This document shows, piece after piece, positions 28,009 to 35,250 of a stretch of 41,474 nt of DNA. The notes under the pieces are model-generated. The model did no database searches. It saw nothing but the letters and a program-made list of their open reading frames with translations, and was not told the origin of the DNA. A program made the translations under genes and the position numbers. Source of the stretch: Barthelona sp. PAP020 (Eukaryota; Metamonada: BaSk clade). The stretch is taken from the NCBI GenBank assembly GCA_040182905.1, contig JARQWU010000066.1, positions 1-41,474 on the forward strand, in the 5' to 3' direction. Position 1 is the stretch's first letter. The number at the start of each line of letters is the position of its first letter.

Positions 28009-28557
28009 TTATAAAATTTTTATTTGTACTCTTTGTGAGGTTGGTTTTAATTTTAATTTTTGGTTTGGGTTTGAATATTCGCCAAAGTAAAAACCTTCCA
28101 TTTCTTTTGTTGACCAATTTATGCATATGTAATAGAACCCATTTATTGTTATATGTGTATTGTCTGGTTTTTGAATAAAACCAGTTTCTTTCAATCGAAG
28201 ATATTGATATCTGGAATTATTTAGTTTTTCTTTTATAATCTCCTTGTTAGGTAAATTATTGTTTCCAAAAAGTTCTGTGAATGAGGGAAATTGCGACCAT
28301 TGTTGAATGTCTGTTGATTGTTCAACATCAAAGAAATTTGTTCTAAAATCATTCTTATTTCCCACTAATTCAGCTAAAAATCGTGTAATAACAGGTTCTT
28401 TTGATCCTTGAACATTTGATGCTATTAAAATTCCATTAAATTTATCTGTATCTGCATCGTAATCCTCAAATCTTAAATCCATTTTCCACCATAGGTTTTG
28501 ATCTAAATTTTCTCTATTCACCTGAAATCCTTTCCATCTTTGACACAATGACAACAT
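28009..28557 (-). CDS. GID4: GID4/VID24, substrate receptor of the CTLH E3 ligase
   Basis: A 182-aa protein that covers almost the whole Vid24 beta-barrel. SLCQRWKGFQ matches the first strand, FNGILIASNV the second, and then PVITRFLAELVG, WSQFPSFTELF, RYQYLRLKETGFI and HITINGFYYICINW, followed by STKEMEGFYFGEYSNPNQ. GID4 binds proteins with N-terminal proline degrons for ubiquitylation by the CTLH/GID ligase. The long disordered N-terminus of animal GID4 is absent, so the protein is close to the bare domain. The start ATG at 28557 is only a few residues before the barrel, so an extra upstream exon cannot be excluded. Transcribed divergently from VMA21. Confidence 0.86.
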   Translation of the reverse strand: MLSLCQRWKGFQVNRENLDQNLWWKMDLRFEDYDADTDKFNGILIASNVQGSKEPVITRFLAELVGNKNDFRTNFFDVEQSTDIQQWSQFPSFTELFGNNNLPNKEIIKEKLNNSRYQYLRLKETGFIQKPDNTHITINGFYYICINWSTKEMEGFYFGEYSNPNQKLKLKPTSQRVQIKIL

Positions 28558-28949
28558 TCTATTTTGTACTATTTTTTTTTTGCACTCAATATTATTGATG
28601 TTTAAATGATATTATGACATAAAAACAAAGTTTTTTAGGTTATATATTTTATGAACTGTTTGCGAACTTGAAAGGAAAACTACATTTTTTGATCTATACA
28701 TAATTTATTTTGCTTCACTGTGTTGATAAAACTTTTTATTGACTTATTTGTTGTTAAAAAACTGAGTTATCAAGAGATTGAATAGAAACTTTGTGAATGT
28801 AACTTTTTGTTTTCTTTGGTATTACACATTTATTCAATTTATTACTCCTTATTCATAATATATTTATGTTTTTGGAGTTTTGATAGTAAAATGATTAGAT
28901 ATTTCTTTTTTTCTTTCGATTTTTGTTTTTAGCAATAATTAAAGATATT
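28558..28949. other. Intergenic region between GID4 and VMA21
   Basis: 392 bp between two divergent starts, much longer than the other divergent spacers in the window. It has T-rich tracts near 28569-28578 and 28906-28930. I find no coding frame, hairpin or RNA gene in it. Confidence 0.5.
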
Positions 28950-29399
28950 ATGGGTGTCACAGACGAATTAATTAATGAAAATAATAATACTGAATTTATT
29001 GAAGAAAATGATAATACTGAATCTATTGAAGCTAATGATGATGATTTAAATGCTTCAGAGGTGTTGGTTCCTAATGATTTGGATAATTTGTCATTATTAA
29101 GACAGTCTTTGTTAATTGTCACAGTTCCGATAATTTTGTTTATTTTTTCTTTCATCATATTAAAATGTGTTTTTCCTCTTTTGAATACTCGTTTAATTAG
29201 TTTTTTTATTGCGCTCATTGGAGTGAATATTGTTGTTTGGTCCACTGTGTTCAAATTGTGGAAGGAAGAGAAAAAGTGGACGATGTATAATCAATCTCTC
29301 AAAAAAATTGAATCCATTTCAGATGAAGAAAACCTATGGAATGAGTCTGATGTGATTGAGGAAGAATGTATTGAAGACGATAAAACGAAAGATGAATGA
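28950..29399 (+). CDS. VMA21: VMA21-like V-ATPase assembly factor
   Basis: A 149-aa protein with two membrane helices in hairpin form: about 52-72 (QSLLIVTVPIILFIFSFII) and about 82-102 (LISFFIALIGVNIVVWSTVF), followed by KLWKEEKKW. The TVP at the start of helix 1 and the VN...W.E pattern after helix 2 match Vma21, the ER chaperone for the V0 sector of the V-ATPase. It differs from typical Vma21 (about 100 aa) by an acidic 45-residue N-terminus and an acidic 45-residue tail; the usual KKxx ER signal is not at the C-terminus. ATG at 28950 is the first real start. Confidence 0.72.
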   Translation: MGVTDELINENNNTEFIEENDNTESIEANDDDLNASEVLVPNDLDNLSLLRQSLLIVTVPIILFIFSFIILKCVFPLLNTRLISFFIALIGVNIVVWSTVFKLWKEEKKWTMYNQSLKKIESISDEENLWNESDVIEEECIEDDKTKDE

Positions 29400-29540
29400 A
29401 ATTGGGAAAGAAATTTCATTGCACATTTGTTTCTTTTTTTTTCTCAAGTACACGCATTTTTTTATCATAATTTTTTTGTAAAAGAGTTTGTACGTATCTT
29501 CAAATGCTTTTGTAAAGGATTTTTTTTTTATTGAGGAAAT

Positions 29541-29835
29541 ATGAAGGCATCTTTACTTAGAAAATCGAAAAGAAAACGACCACTGAAGAATTAACATTGA
29601 ATTTAGAAGAAATCGAAGAATTTCTGGCAATTTTTTAATAATTTCCAATTGTGTTCAGCCCATTTGGCTAACTTGGTTGAATTTGCCAGTTAAAGTAACT
29701 AACTATGAACAAAAATTAATTTTCAATGCCAAAAGGGAAATTTATCATTTCAGCGTTAGATATAAAGCTGTAAATCAGGCTAAATTGGGTAAAAATGTTA
29801 TTAAATATCAAGAGGCTAAAGTTGACCATAAATGA
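29541..29835 (+). CDS. Hidden small split gene, unknown; joining uncertain
   Basis: Two protein-like stretches lie in different frames. 29561-29626 encodes a helical KIEKKTTTEELTLNLEEIEE plus FL. 29659-29835 encodes 58 residues starting PIWLTWLNLPVKVTNYEQKL and ending at TGA. Between them, 29627-29658 begins GC and ends CAG; removing these 32 bases joins the frames in phase. The best start is ATG 29541, placed after a T-tract like other genes, but its frame (MKASLLRKSKRKRPLKN-stop) meets the next stretch only with a -1 shift or a base error around 29570-29580. So the gene has a rare GC-AG intron and one more break, or it is a recent pseudogene, or the assembly has an indel. I do not recognise the product. 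Confidence 0.5.
29627..29658 (+). other. Candidate 32-nt GC-AG intron
   Basis: No GT lies between the two coding stretches except at 29651 and 29653, too close to the 3' end to serve as a donor. The segment starts GCAATTTTTTAA and ends TGTGTTCAG. It resembles the CNOT3 introns in length and in its T/A-rich start, but with a GC donor. Removal restores one phase from CTG (29624-29626) to CCC (29659-29661). Confidence 0.4.
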
Positions 29836-30046
29836 TTGGTGATATTGACAACAATAAATCACTTTTGAATCCAAATCCAATTTTTTGTCATTTTTATTGT
29901 TTATTTTTTTCAATTCATTTTCGTTTCATAAAATTGTTACCATTTTTCTTTCTAAGTATTGTTTTTTTTTTGAAGAATTGAATACCTGAGAAAGTGACGG
30001 AGTTCCAAGCTTCCATCCATTTTCATTTTTTTTTGTTGTATTTATA

Positions 30047-30466
30047 ATGGGAAGAACTCATACAGTTGTTTCTGGTGGTTTATATGGTATTGGATTATGG
30101 ACTTTTATTGTTTCATATATCAATTTTATCGGTTACAAATCTTTTGTTTTTATGTTACCTATAATTCTTGTTTCTATTGGTATGTTGATTTGTAATTTTA
30201 CCAATATGTTTTCAATTTTATGTGATAATGATATTTTTGGTGGTAGTTCAAGTTTCAATGAAAATGACCGCATGAACAAATTTGTTATTTTTGTAGGATT
30301 AGTTATTGCGTTCTCTGGTATTATTTTTTCTTTATTCCTACCTGTTCAATTGGACGATTACAAAAATGTTAATGAGTCATGGGTTCAATTGCTTGGATGT
30401 TTCTTTTGTTTTATGGCCATGATTGTTTATCAATATTCAAATAAAAAGGATGACAGTATTTTTTAA
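30047..30466 (+). CDS. TMEM50/UPF0220-family membrane protein
   Basis: A 139-aa protein with four hydrophobic helices: HTVVSGGLYGIGLWTFIVSY, FVFMLPIILVSIGMLICNF, FVIFVGLVIAFSGIIFSLFL and WVQLLGCFFCFMAMIVYQY. Order and spacing fit TMEM50A/B (small membrane protein family). This includes the F-N-x-x-x-M segment before helix 3 and the W/Q...F....G-like last helix. TMEM50 proteins act in the ER/Golgi; their precise role is poorly known. The N-terminal Cys-containing segment of animal TMEM50 is missing, leaving only about 8 residues before helix 1. ATG follows a T-tract. Confidence 0.75.
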   Translation: MGRTHTVVSGGLYGIGLWTFIVSYINFIGYKSFVFMLPIILVSIGMLICNFTNMFSILCDNDIFGGSSSFNENDRMNKFVIFVGLVIAFSGIIFSLFLPVQLDDYKNVNESWVQLLGCFFCFMAMIVYQYSNKKDDSIF

Positions 30467-30502
30467 AGAAAAATGTGAGTGTAAATTTTTATATTTTTTT
30501 TT

Positions 30503-30919
30503 TTACTCTTGACTACCATATACAGTTAAGTTTTTCAATCCTGAGAAAGCAGCATAACCTTCATCTAACCTTATACACAAAAATCGAGCTTGTACACCTT
30601 CAATCGTTTCAGCAACCCGCTCAAAAGTATTGGAAGGTTTATTACATATGACAACACCTGTCTCTTCAAACAAAGAATCACTGTCATATTCATCAGAACT
30701 GGAAATCAAAAATGAAATTCTTTCGGGTCCATTAACTTCCAAAACTATTTGATCTATTGTACACAATTTGGGAAATTCAACAACAATTTCTTGAGGATAC
30801 ATACCTGTTGTCATAAATACTGAATTTTTTTCCAAAAGATTTGATGGAGGGTAATTTGGATCAAAACAGGTTGTCATAATTATTTTCGTACCTTCTAGAT
30901 TGATTAGGTTTTCTGGCAT
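30503..30919 (-). CDS. IFT25: IFT25 (HSPB11), intraflagellar transport
   Basis: A 138-aa protein that covers the single galactose-binding-like beta-sandwich of IFT25. The core YPPSNLLE, then FMTTGMYPQEIVVEF followed by IDQIVLEV, matches the PPENIIDGN...TTGMFPQEFII...RIERLVIQ block of animal IFT25. The end is RFLCIRLDEGYAAFSGLKNLTVYG. IFT25 binds IFT27 in a stable heterodimer within IFT-B1 that helps export BBSome cargo from cilia. ATG at 30919 (MPENLINLEG) is favoured; an upstream extension (MNIFFIFICICV) would run through the shared promoter and up against the IFT27 start. It is head to head with IFT27. Confidence 0.87.
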   Translation of the reverse strand: MPENLINLEGTKIIMTTCFDPNYPPSNLLEKNSVFMTTGMYPQEIVVEFPKLCTIDQIVLEVNGPERISFLISSSDEYDSDSLFEETGVVICNKPSNTFERVAETIEGVQARFLCIRLDEGYAAFSGLKNLTVYGSQE

Positions 30920-30970
30920 GACACAAATACAAATAAAAATAAAAAATATATTCAAGTTTTATTTACCATT
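30920..30970. promoter_or_regulatory. 51-bp shared IFT25/IFT27 promoter
   Basis: The whole space between the start codons of IFT25 (minus) and IFT27 (plus). The left 30 bp are A-rich (AAATAAAAATAAAAAATATA) and the right 20 bp T-rich (TTCAAGTTTTATTTACCATT), so each gene has a T-rich leader. There is little room for separate promoters, so one bidirectional element is likely. Confidence 0.65.
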
Positions 30971-31546
30971 ATGGTCACCTTACGTTGTAGATTATTGGTT
31001 GTTGGTGATCAAGCTGCAGGAAAGTCAGCAATGATTAAAAAATATTGTTATGACAAATTTCCATATGACTATGAATTATCCCATGGTGTTGAATTCTATT
31101 CAAAAGAAAATATACCTGTAGATGAAAAGAACGAAGATGCAAAGGTTGATTTGGCGATATTTGAATTGTCTGGGTCAGAATTATTTGAAAGTATGTTACT
31201 AAAATTGGCTTCAAAGACAGATGCTATCATTATTGCGGCTGATGCCACTGATTCTAATTCATTGAATAAAGTAGAAGAGTGGTTCAACAGATGGAGAGAG
31301 TTGAGAAACCCAACAGAATTTGATTCCACATATAGACCCATTATTGGTGCGATCGCTGCAACTAAGACTGATTTAACTGGATTAGTGCAGATTTCTACGA
31401 AACAAAGTGAAGAATTATCCTCTAGATTGAACCTACCCTTGTTTGAAATATCTGCAAGTGATGGACACAATGTTGAAGAACCTTTCAAGCATATTGCTCA
31501 TCAATTTTATTTGCAATATTTGGAAAGAGTTAAACAGCTATCATGA
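30971..31546 (+). CDS. IFT27: IFT27 (RABL4), Rab-like GTPase of IFT-B
   Basis: A 191-aa small GTPase-like protein. The P-loop GDQAAGKS is at 12-19; the switch 2 region is FELSGSELFES where Rabs have W-DTAGQE; the base-binding motif is ATKTDL rather than NKxD; the last motif is ISASD. These departures and the ending EEPFKHIAHQFYLQYLERV match IFT27 (animal: APFHCLAKQFHQLYREKV), not a secretory Rab. There is no C-terminal prenylation cysteine, as expected. IFT27 pairs with IFT25, which lies directly upstream on the other strand. The altered DxxG and NKxD motifs suggest weak GTP hydrolysis. Confidence 0.88.
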   Translation: MVTLRCRLLVVGDQAAGKSAMIKKYCYDKFPYDYELSHGVEFYSKENIPVDEKNEDAKVDLAIFELSGSELFESMLLKLASKTDAIIIAADATDSNSLNKVEEWFNRWRELRNPTEFDSTYRPIIGAIAATKTDLTGLVQISTKQSEELSSRLNLPLFEISASDGHNVEEPFKHIAHQFYLQYLERVKQLS

Positions 31547-31629
31547 TTATCATTTTGTGAGGGGTTTTATGAAGAGTAAACAAATTGTAGTTTGTATGAA
31601 TTTTTTTTTTGTGTGCTTTTATCGTATTG

Positions 31630-33651
31630 ATGACTGATATTTCCGATATTTTCAAACACGGAAGTCTACAAACTCGATATGAAAAATTTAATGAGTTGTT
31701 GGATTTGTTGTTGATTGATGATTATGATTTGAACATTTTTTTTGAATGTTACCCCAAAATATTGAACACTTTATTTGGTTATCACAATAGATATGTTCCC
31801 AACGATATAAATACAAAGACAAATCTTCGTAGAGGTATACCTTTAGGAGATTCCAAATCCACTTCTGAATCAAGCAAATCTTGGTTGCATTCATTTGTTT
31901 CTGTTAATGATACAAAAAAGATTGATGCTCTATTTGATCCTAAAGGAAAATTTTTAACTTTCTTATCAAATTTTTCGAATAACAATGCTTTTAGATTTCA
32001 AATGACGGTTGATGTGAATGAATTAAGTGAGTACACCCAGCAAATTTGCCTAAATTGTGCCCAATATTTATATAACAAAAACACATACAAGGCCAATTTT
32101 CCTTTGGAACTTCAGACTTTTTTGAAGGACAGGTTCAATATTCAACAACAGAACAATATTGTTTTAAACTTATCAGCATATGAATATTTTCTTTATAAAT
32201 TCATCAGATTCCCTTTAAAACACATATACATGAAAGACAAGATTAAAACAGTATATTTGAAGTTGTTAAAAAGTTGGATTTCACATTTGGAAATATTCAG
32301 CAACAGCGAGCCTACTCTTCTTGGACAATTTTTTTTTGATCTCATTGGAGAGTTTTGGTTCAGATTCCCATTTCATTCTAACATGAAAGAAGTTAGCGTT
32401 GATTTGGGAAGTTCCTTAGTCTTTTGTATTGTTGGGTTGTTTAGGTACTTTGTTCAAAAAGATGCCTTTGAGTTCTTTCTCAATTACAATATGTTTAGTG
32501 GTATGACTACCGTGAGAACAAATTCAGCCACAATGACGCTTCATCCCTTTTATTTAGCTATTTACTTCCCGATTATTCGTATGGTATATAATCTGTGTTT
32601 GTTGACTTCAATTACCCCAAATTCTATTATATACAGATTAGATATATTGTTGTCATTACTCTCTCCCTGGAGGTTGGTTGAAAAACTTGAAAAAAAAGAT
32701 ATTTGGGAAAAATATGTTTTGATTCATCTGCAAATGTATTCAGTTGGACTTCATACATTGTTACGTCGTCTTTTACAATTTGATTTTGCAGGTAATAAGA
32801 ATTTGGCAATGCTTGTTCGAAGGATTTTCAAAAGCTTTACAACCAAAATATCGACTAACAACCAGACAGCTATGGAAATGATTGAGCATTTTGATTCTCT
32901 TACAAAGAATAGTATTTTTGAGTCAAAGACAGAAAGATTGTGTTCGTTCTACATTCAACTAAATCAACAGCATCTGTCGAGCATTTGCACAACACCTTAC
33001 AAAACCTTATTTTCCACCCAAACCGAAAGCACTGTTAAAACGTTAATGAACAACCTTTTGTTGGCATCACGAGCAGTCCATTCAGAGAAACATTTTGAAT
33101 TGTTTACCGGTAGAGAACCCAATTTGTTTGCTGATGCCTCACTGTACTTAGCAAATTGTTTCTGTTTAGACAGTCCTTTTAGCATGGATGAGAGTGATTT
33201 TAGACCACTTATTGAAGAAGATCATGAAGATTTGGAGAGAAAGAGTTACATTGAAAGGTTTGATGATTTCACACTCACACCAAGATCAGTTGATTCTTTA
33301 CTTCTTGGAAAAGTGAGATTGAATAAAAAAGAAGCTAAATTTTTAGGAGACGATGTATATGATCGTCCAATTAGATCTGATGAAATTAAGATCCTTGTGG
33401 AACCTTTAAAAGCTTTAACAAGGAAAGTTGAGAATTCAACAGGAAGAAAAATCAATTTTCGTTTGTTAGCAAGAAAAAATCTTTGGATTCTAGCATTATT
33501 TGTTGTTCTATTTTTATTTTTTGGAATAAAATTGATTAGATTCATTGTTGATGGTGTGAAATATGCCAATGAACAAAATTCAAGATATCAAAACAATCAA
33601 GGACAGATTAGAACCAACATAAATAGAGGAACAACCAATTATCCGCAATAA
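31630..33651 (+). CDS. SMPD4-like (neutral sphingomyelinase 3 family) membrane protein
   Basis: A 673-aa, mostly helical protein. Residues 1-600 form a cytosolic part; there is a single membrane helix at about 616-635 (LWILALFVVLFLFFGIKL) and a 38-residue polar tail. The segment SPWRLVEKLEKKDIWEKYVL, then LQMYSVGLHTLLRRLLQFDF, and later PIRSDEIKILVEPLKALTRK before the membrane helix recall SMPD4. SMPD4 is a C-terminally anchored protein of the ER and nuclear envelope, linked to sphingomyelin breakdown and nuclear pore function. The similarity is to overall order and a few blocks, so this is tentative. ATG at 31630 follows a T-tract. It starts 83 bp after IFT27 in the same direction. Confidence 0.5.
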   Translation: MTDISDIFKHGSLQTRYEKFNELLDLLLIDDYDLNIFFECYPKILNTLFGYHNRYVPNDINTKTNLRRGIPLGDSKSTSESSKSWLHSFVSVNDTKKIDALFDPKGKFLTFLSNFSNNNAFRFQMTVDVNELSEYTQQICLNCAQYLYNKNTYKANFPLELQTFLKDRFNIQQQNNIVLNLSAYEYFLYKFIRFPLKHIYMKDKIKTVYLKLLKSWISHLEIFSNSEPTLLGQFFFDLIGEFWFRFPFHSNMKEVSVDLGSSLVFCIVGLFRYFVQKDAFEFFLNYNMFSGMTTVRTNSATMTLHPFYLAIYFPIIRMVYNLCLLTSITPNSIIYRLDILLSLLSPWRLVEKLEKKDIWEKYVLIHLQMYSVGLHTLLRRLLQFDFAGNKNLAMLVRRIFKSFTTKISTNNQTAMEMIEHFDSLTKNSIFESKTERLCSFYIQLNQQHLSSICTTPYKTLFSTQTESTVKTLMNNLLLASRAVHSEKHFELFTGREPNLFADASLYLANCFCLDSPFSMDESDFRPLIEEDHEDLERKSYIERFDDFTLTPRSVDSLLLGKVRLNKKEAKFLGDDVYDRPIRSDEIKILVEPLKALTRKVENSTGRKINFRLLARKNLWILALFVVLFLFFGIKLIRFIVDGVKYANEQNSRYQNNQGQIRTNINRGTTNYPQ

Positions 33652-33891
33652 AATTCAATAGTTCACGACTTTATGAAACAGAATATAAATAATTTTTTTT
33701 TAACAATTTTCTATCTTTTTGAATTTAGTTCCTTTGAAAAACAAGGAAAACAATAAAAATATGAAAACAAATGAATAAATATTAAAAACAAGAGATTTAT
33801 GAGAGAAATGGAGAGAAAGGCGGAATGTCTCAATTGGCGAAAAAATGGAATAAGAATATTTTAAGTTTTTAATTGTCAAAAGATATTATTT

Positions 33892-34866
33892 ATGAATCAA
33901 AATACAACCAGAAGCATAGGATTAAATAATACGACAATTGATTTTACAAAATCTTTGACCATTCCAGATTTTGATGATAGTTTAGTATCAATACAATCAA
34001 CTATATTGAATCATGTTGGACAATTAAAGAAATCTATCATCAACGAAGCTAATAATACCATTTTAGAAGAAAGAGAATTGTATGAAAATGAAATATCCAC
34101 AAAAAATGATTTTATTGGGCAATTGAAACAAACTGTAAATGATTTAAGTAATGAATTGGAAGATTCAGTTGTGACCAATGATAGATTATGTAGAATGCTT
34201 AATAGAAGTCTTTCAAAACGTTATAACAATAATTTAACAAAAAGTATTTTTTTAAAATGGTTTAACCATTCTAAAAAGTTGTTAGATGGACGAAAAGAAT
34301 GTTTAAAACGATCAACAAATAAAAATAGGGAAACAACGAAAAAGCTTTTCAATTTGTGGAAACGCAAACATCATAAATTAAAAGAAACAAAAAAAGAGAA
34401 AGAAATGCAAATTTTCATTTCTGAAAGTGTTGAAACAGTAACCAGTGATAAGACTGATATTATTGAGAACTTATCCAAAGAATTAGAAGCAACAAAGCAA
34501 TTACTAGAAGCGGAAAGACTTAACAATGCAAAGATTAGTGAAAATATTCGAACAATATTATTCAATGGAATGAACCAATTGGGTGCTGAGGTAATCAATC
34601 TTTACTCAACAAAAACAGTTATTGATTCTAATGTTGATTTGGAGGCAGAAAAATCTCCAATATTCAATTTTGACAATGTTGATCAATGTTCAAACAATCA
34701 CAAAATTGTGATTCCAAAATTGGAAGACAGAACAGAGATAGAAATAGTTGAAGCGCCAACAGAAACCAAAACTGTCACCAAAACTATCAAGAAATCCAAC
34801 AAATCAGTAGTTCAAAAAGACATTTCAATGGGTAAATATCGATTTACAGTTGAAACACCATTGTAA
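33892..34866 (+). CDS. POC5-like centrin-binding centriole protein
   Basis: A 324-aa coiled-coil protein. Coiled coils lie at about 55-100 and 190-215. Two Sfi1/POC5-type centrin-binding motifs are centred on Trp: FLKWFNHSKKLL (W123) and LFNLWKRKHHKLKE (W156). A conserved-looking helix ENIRTILFNGMNQLGAEVIN (217-236) resembles the C-terminal signature of POC5 (AFMRGVCALNLEAM). POC5 builds the inner scaffold of centrioles together with centrin and POC1B. It is shorter than human POC5 (575 aa). A generic Sfi1-repeat protein is the alternative. Centriolar genes are expected given the ciliary genes nearby. Confidence 0.55.
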   Translation: MNQNTTRSIGLNNTTIDFTKSLTIPDFDDSLVSIQSTILNHVGQLKKSIINEANNTILEERELYENEISTKNDFIGQLKQTVNDLSNELEDSVVTNDRLCRMLNRSLSKRYNNNLTKSIFLKWFNHSKKLLDGRKECLKRSTNKNRETTKKLFNLWKRKHHKLKETKKEKEMQIFISESVETVTSDKTDIIENLSKELEATKQLLEAERLNNAKISENIRTILFNGMNQLGAEVINLYSTKTVIDSNVDLEAEKSPIFNFDNVDQCSNNHKIVIPKLEDRTEIEIVEAPTETKTVTKTIKKSNKSVVQKDISMGKYRFTVETPL

Positions 34867-35250
34867 TCATCAGAATAATAATAAAATTAGTTATTAAAAG
34901 TGTCCAGTATACTCTTTTAGAGTTTTTTAACAATTCTTTGACTGAAAATTGCAGCAATGATAAAAATTTGACTTTTTTTCTTTCAATTCATTATTACCAA
35001 CAAATTTTCATCTTAAACAAGTTAATAGTGGTTTAAACTGATTGTTATTTGATAAAATCTAACAACATCTAAAAAGAAAACTTCCCCTTACATTTAATCA
35101 CCAATTCATACAATATACATGTAGGATTATCAAAATATCAAAATATCAAAGGAATTTATTAAATATTTTTCAATGACTCAAGGAAGAGAAAGGGGGATTT
35201 TCTTTCCGAGATCTGTGAAAAAAATTTTATAAGGATTTTTTTCATCTAAA
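34867..35250. other. Intergenic region, nothing recognised
   Basis: 384 bp between two plus-strand genes. It contains a short tandem AAAATATC triplet near 35130-35155 and a purine-rich patch AAGGAAGAGAAAGGGGGA near 35180-35197. I see no coding frame, RNA gene or strong hairpin. Confidence 0.5.

Noticed and set aside
29464-29560. A GTATCT donor at about 29493 splicing to the AG at 29560 for the hidden small gene
   Set aside because: The upstream sequence has an in-frame TAA in the needed phase and no ATG.
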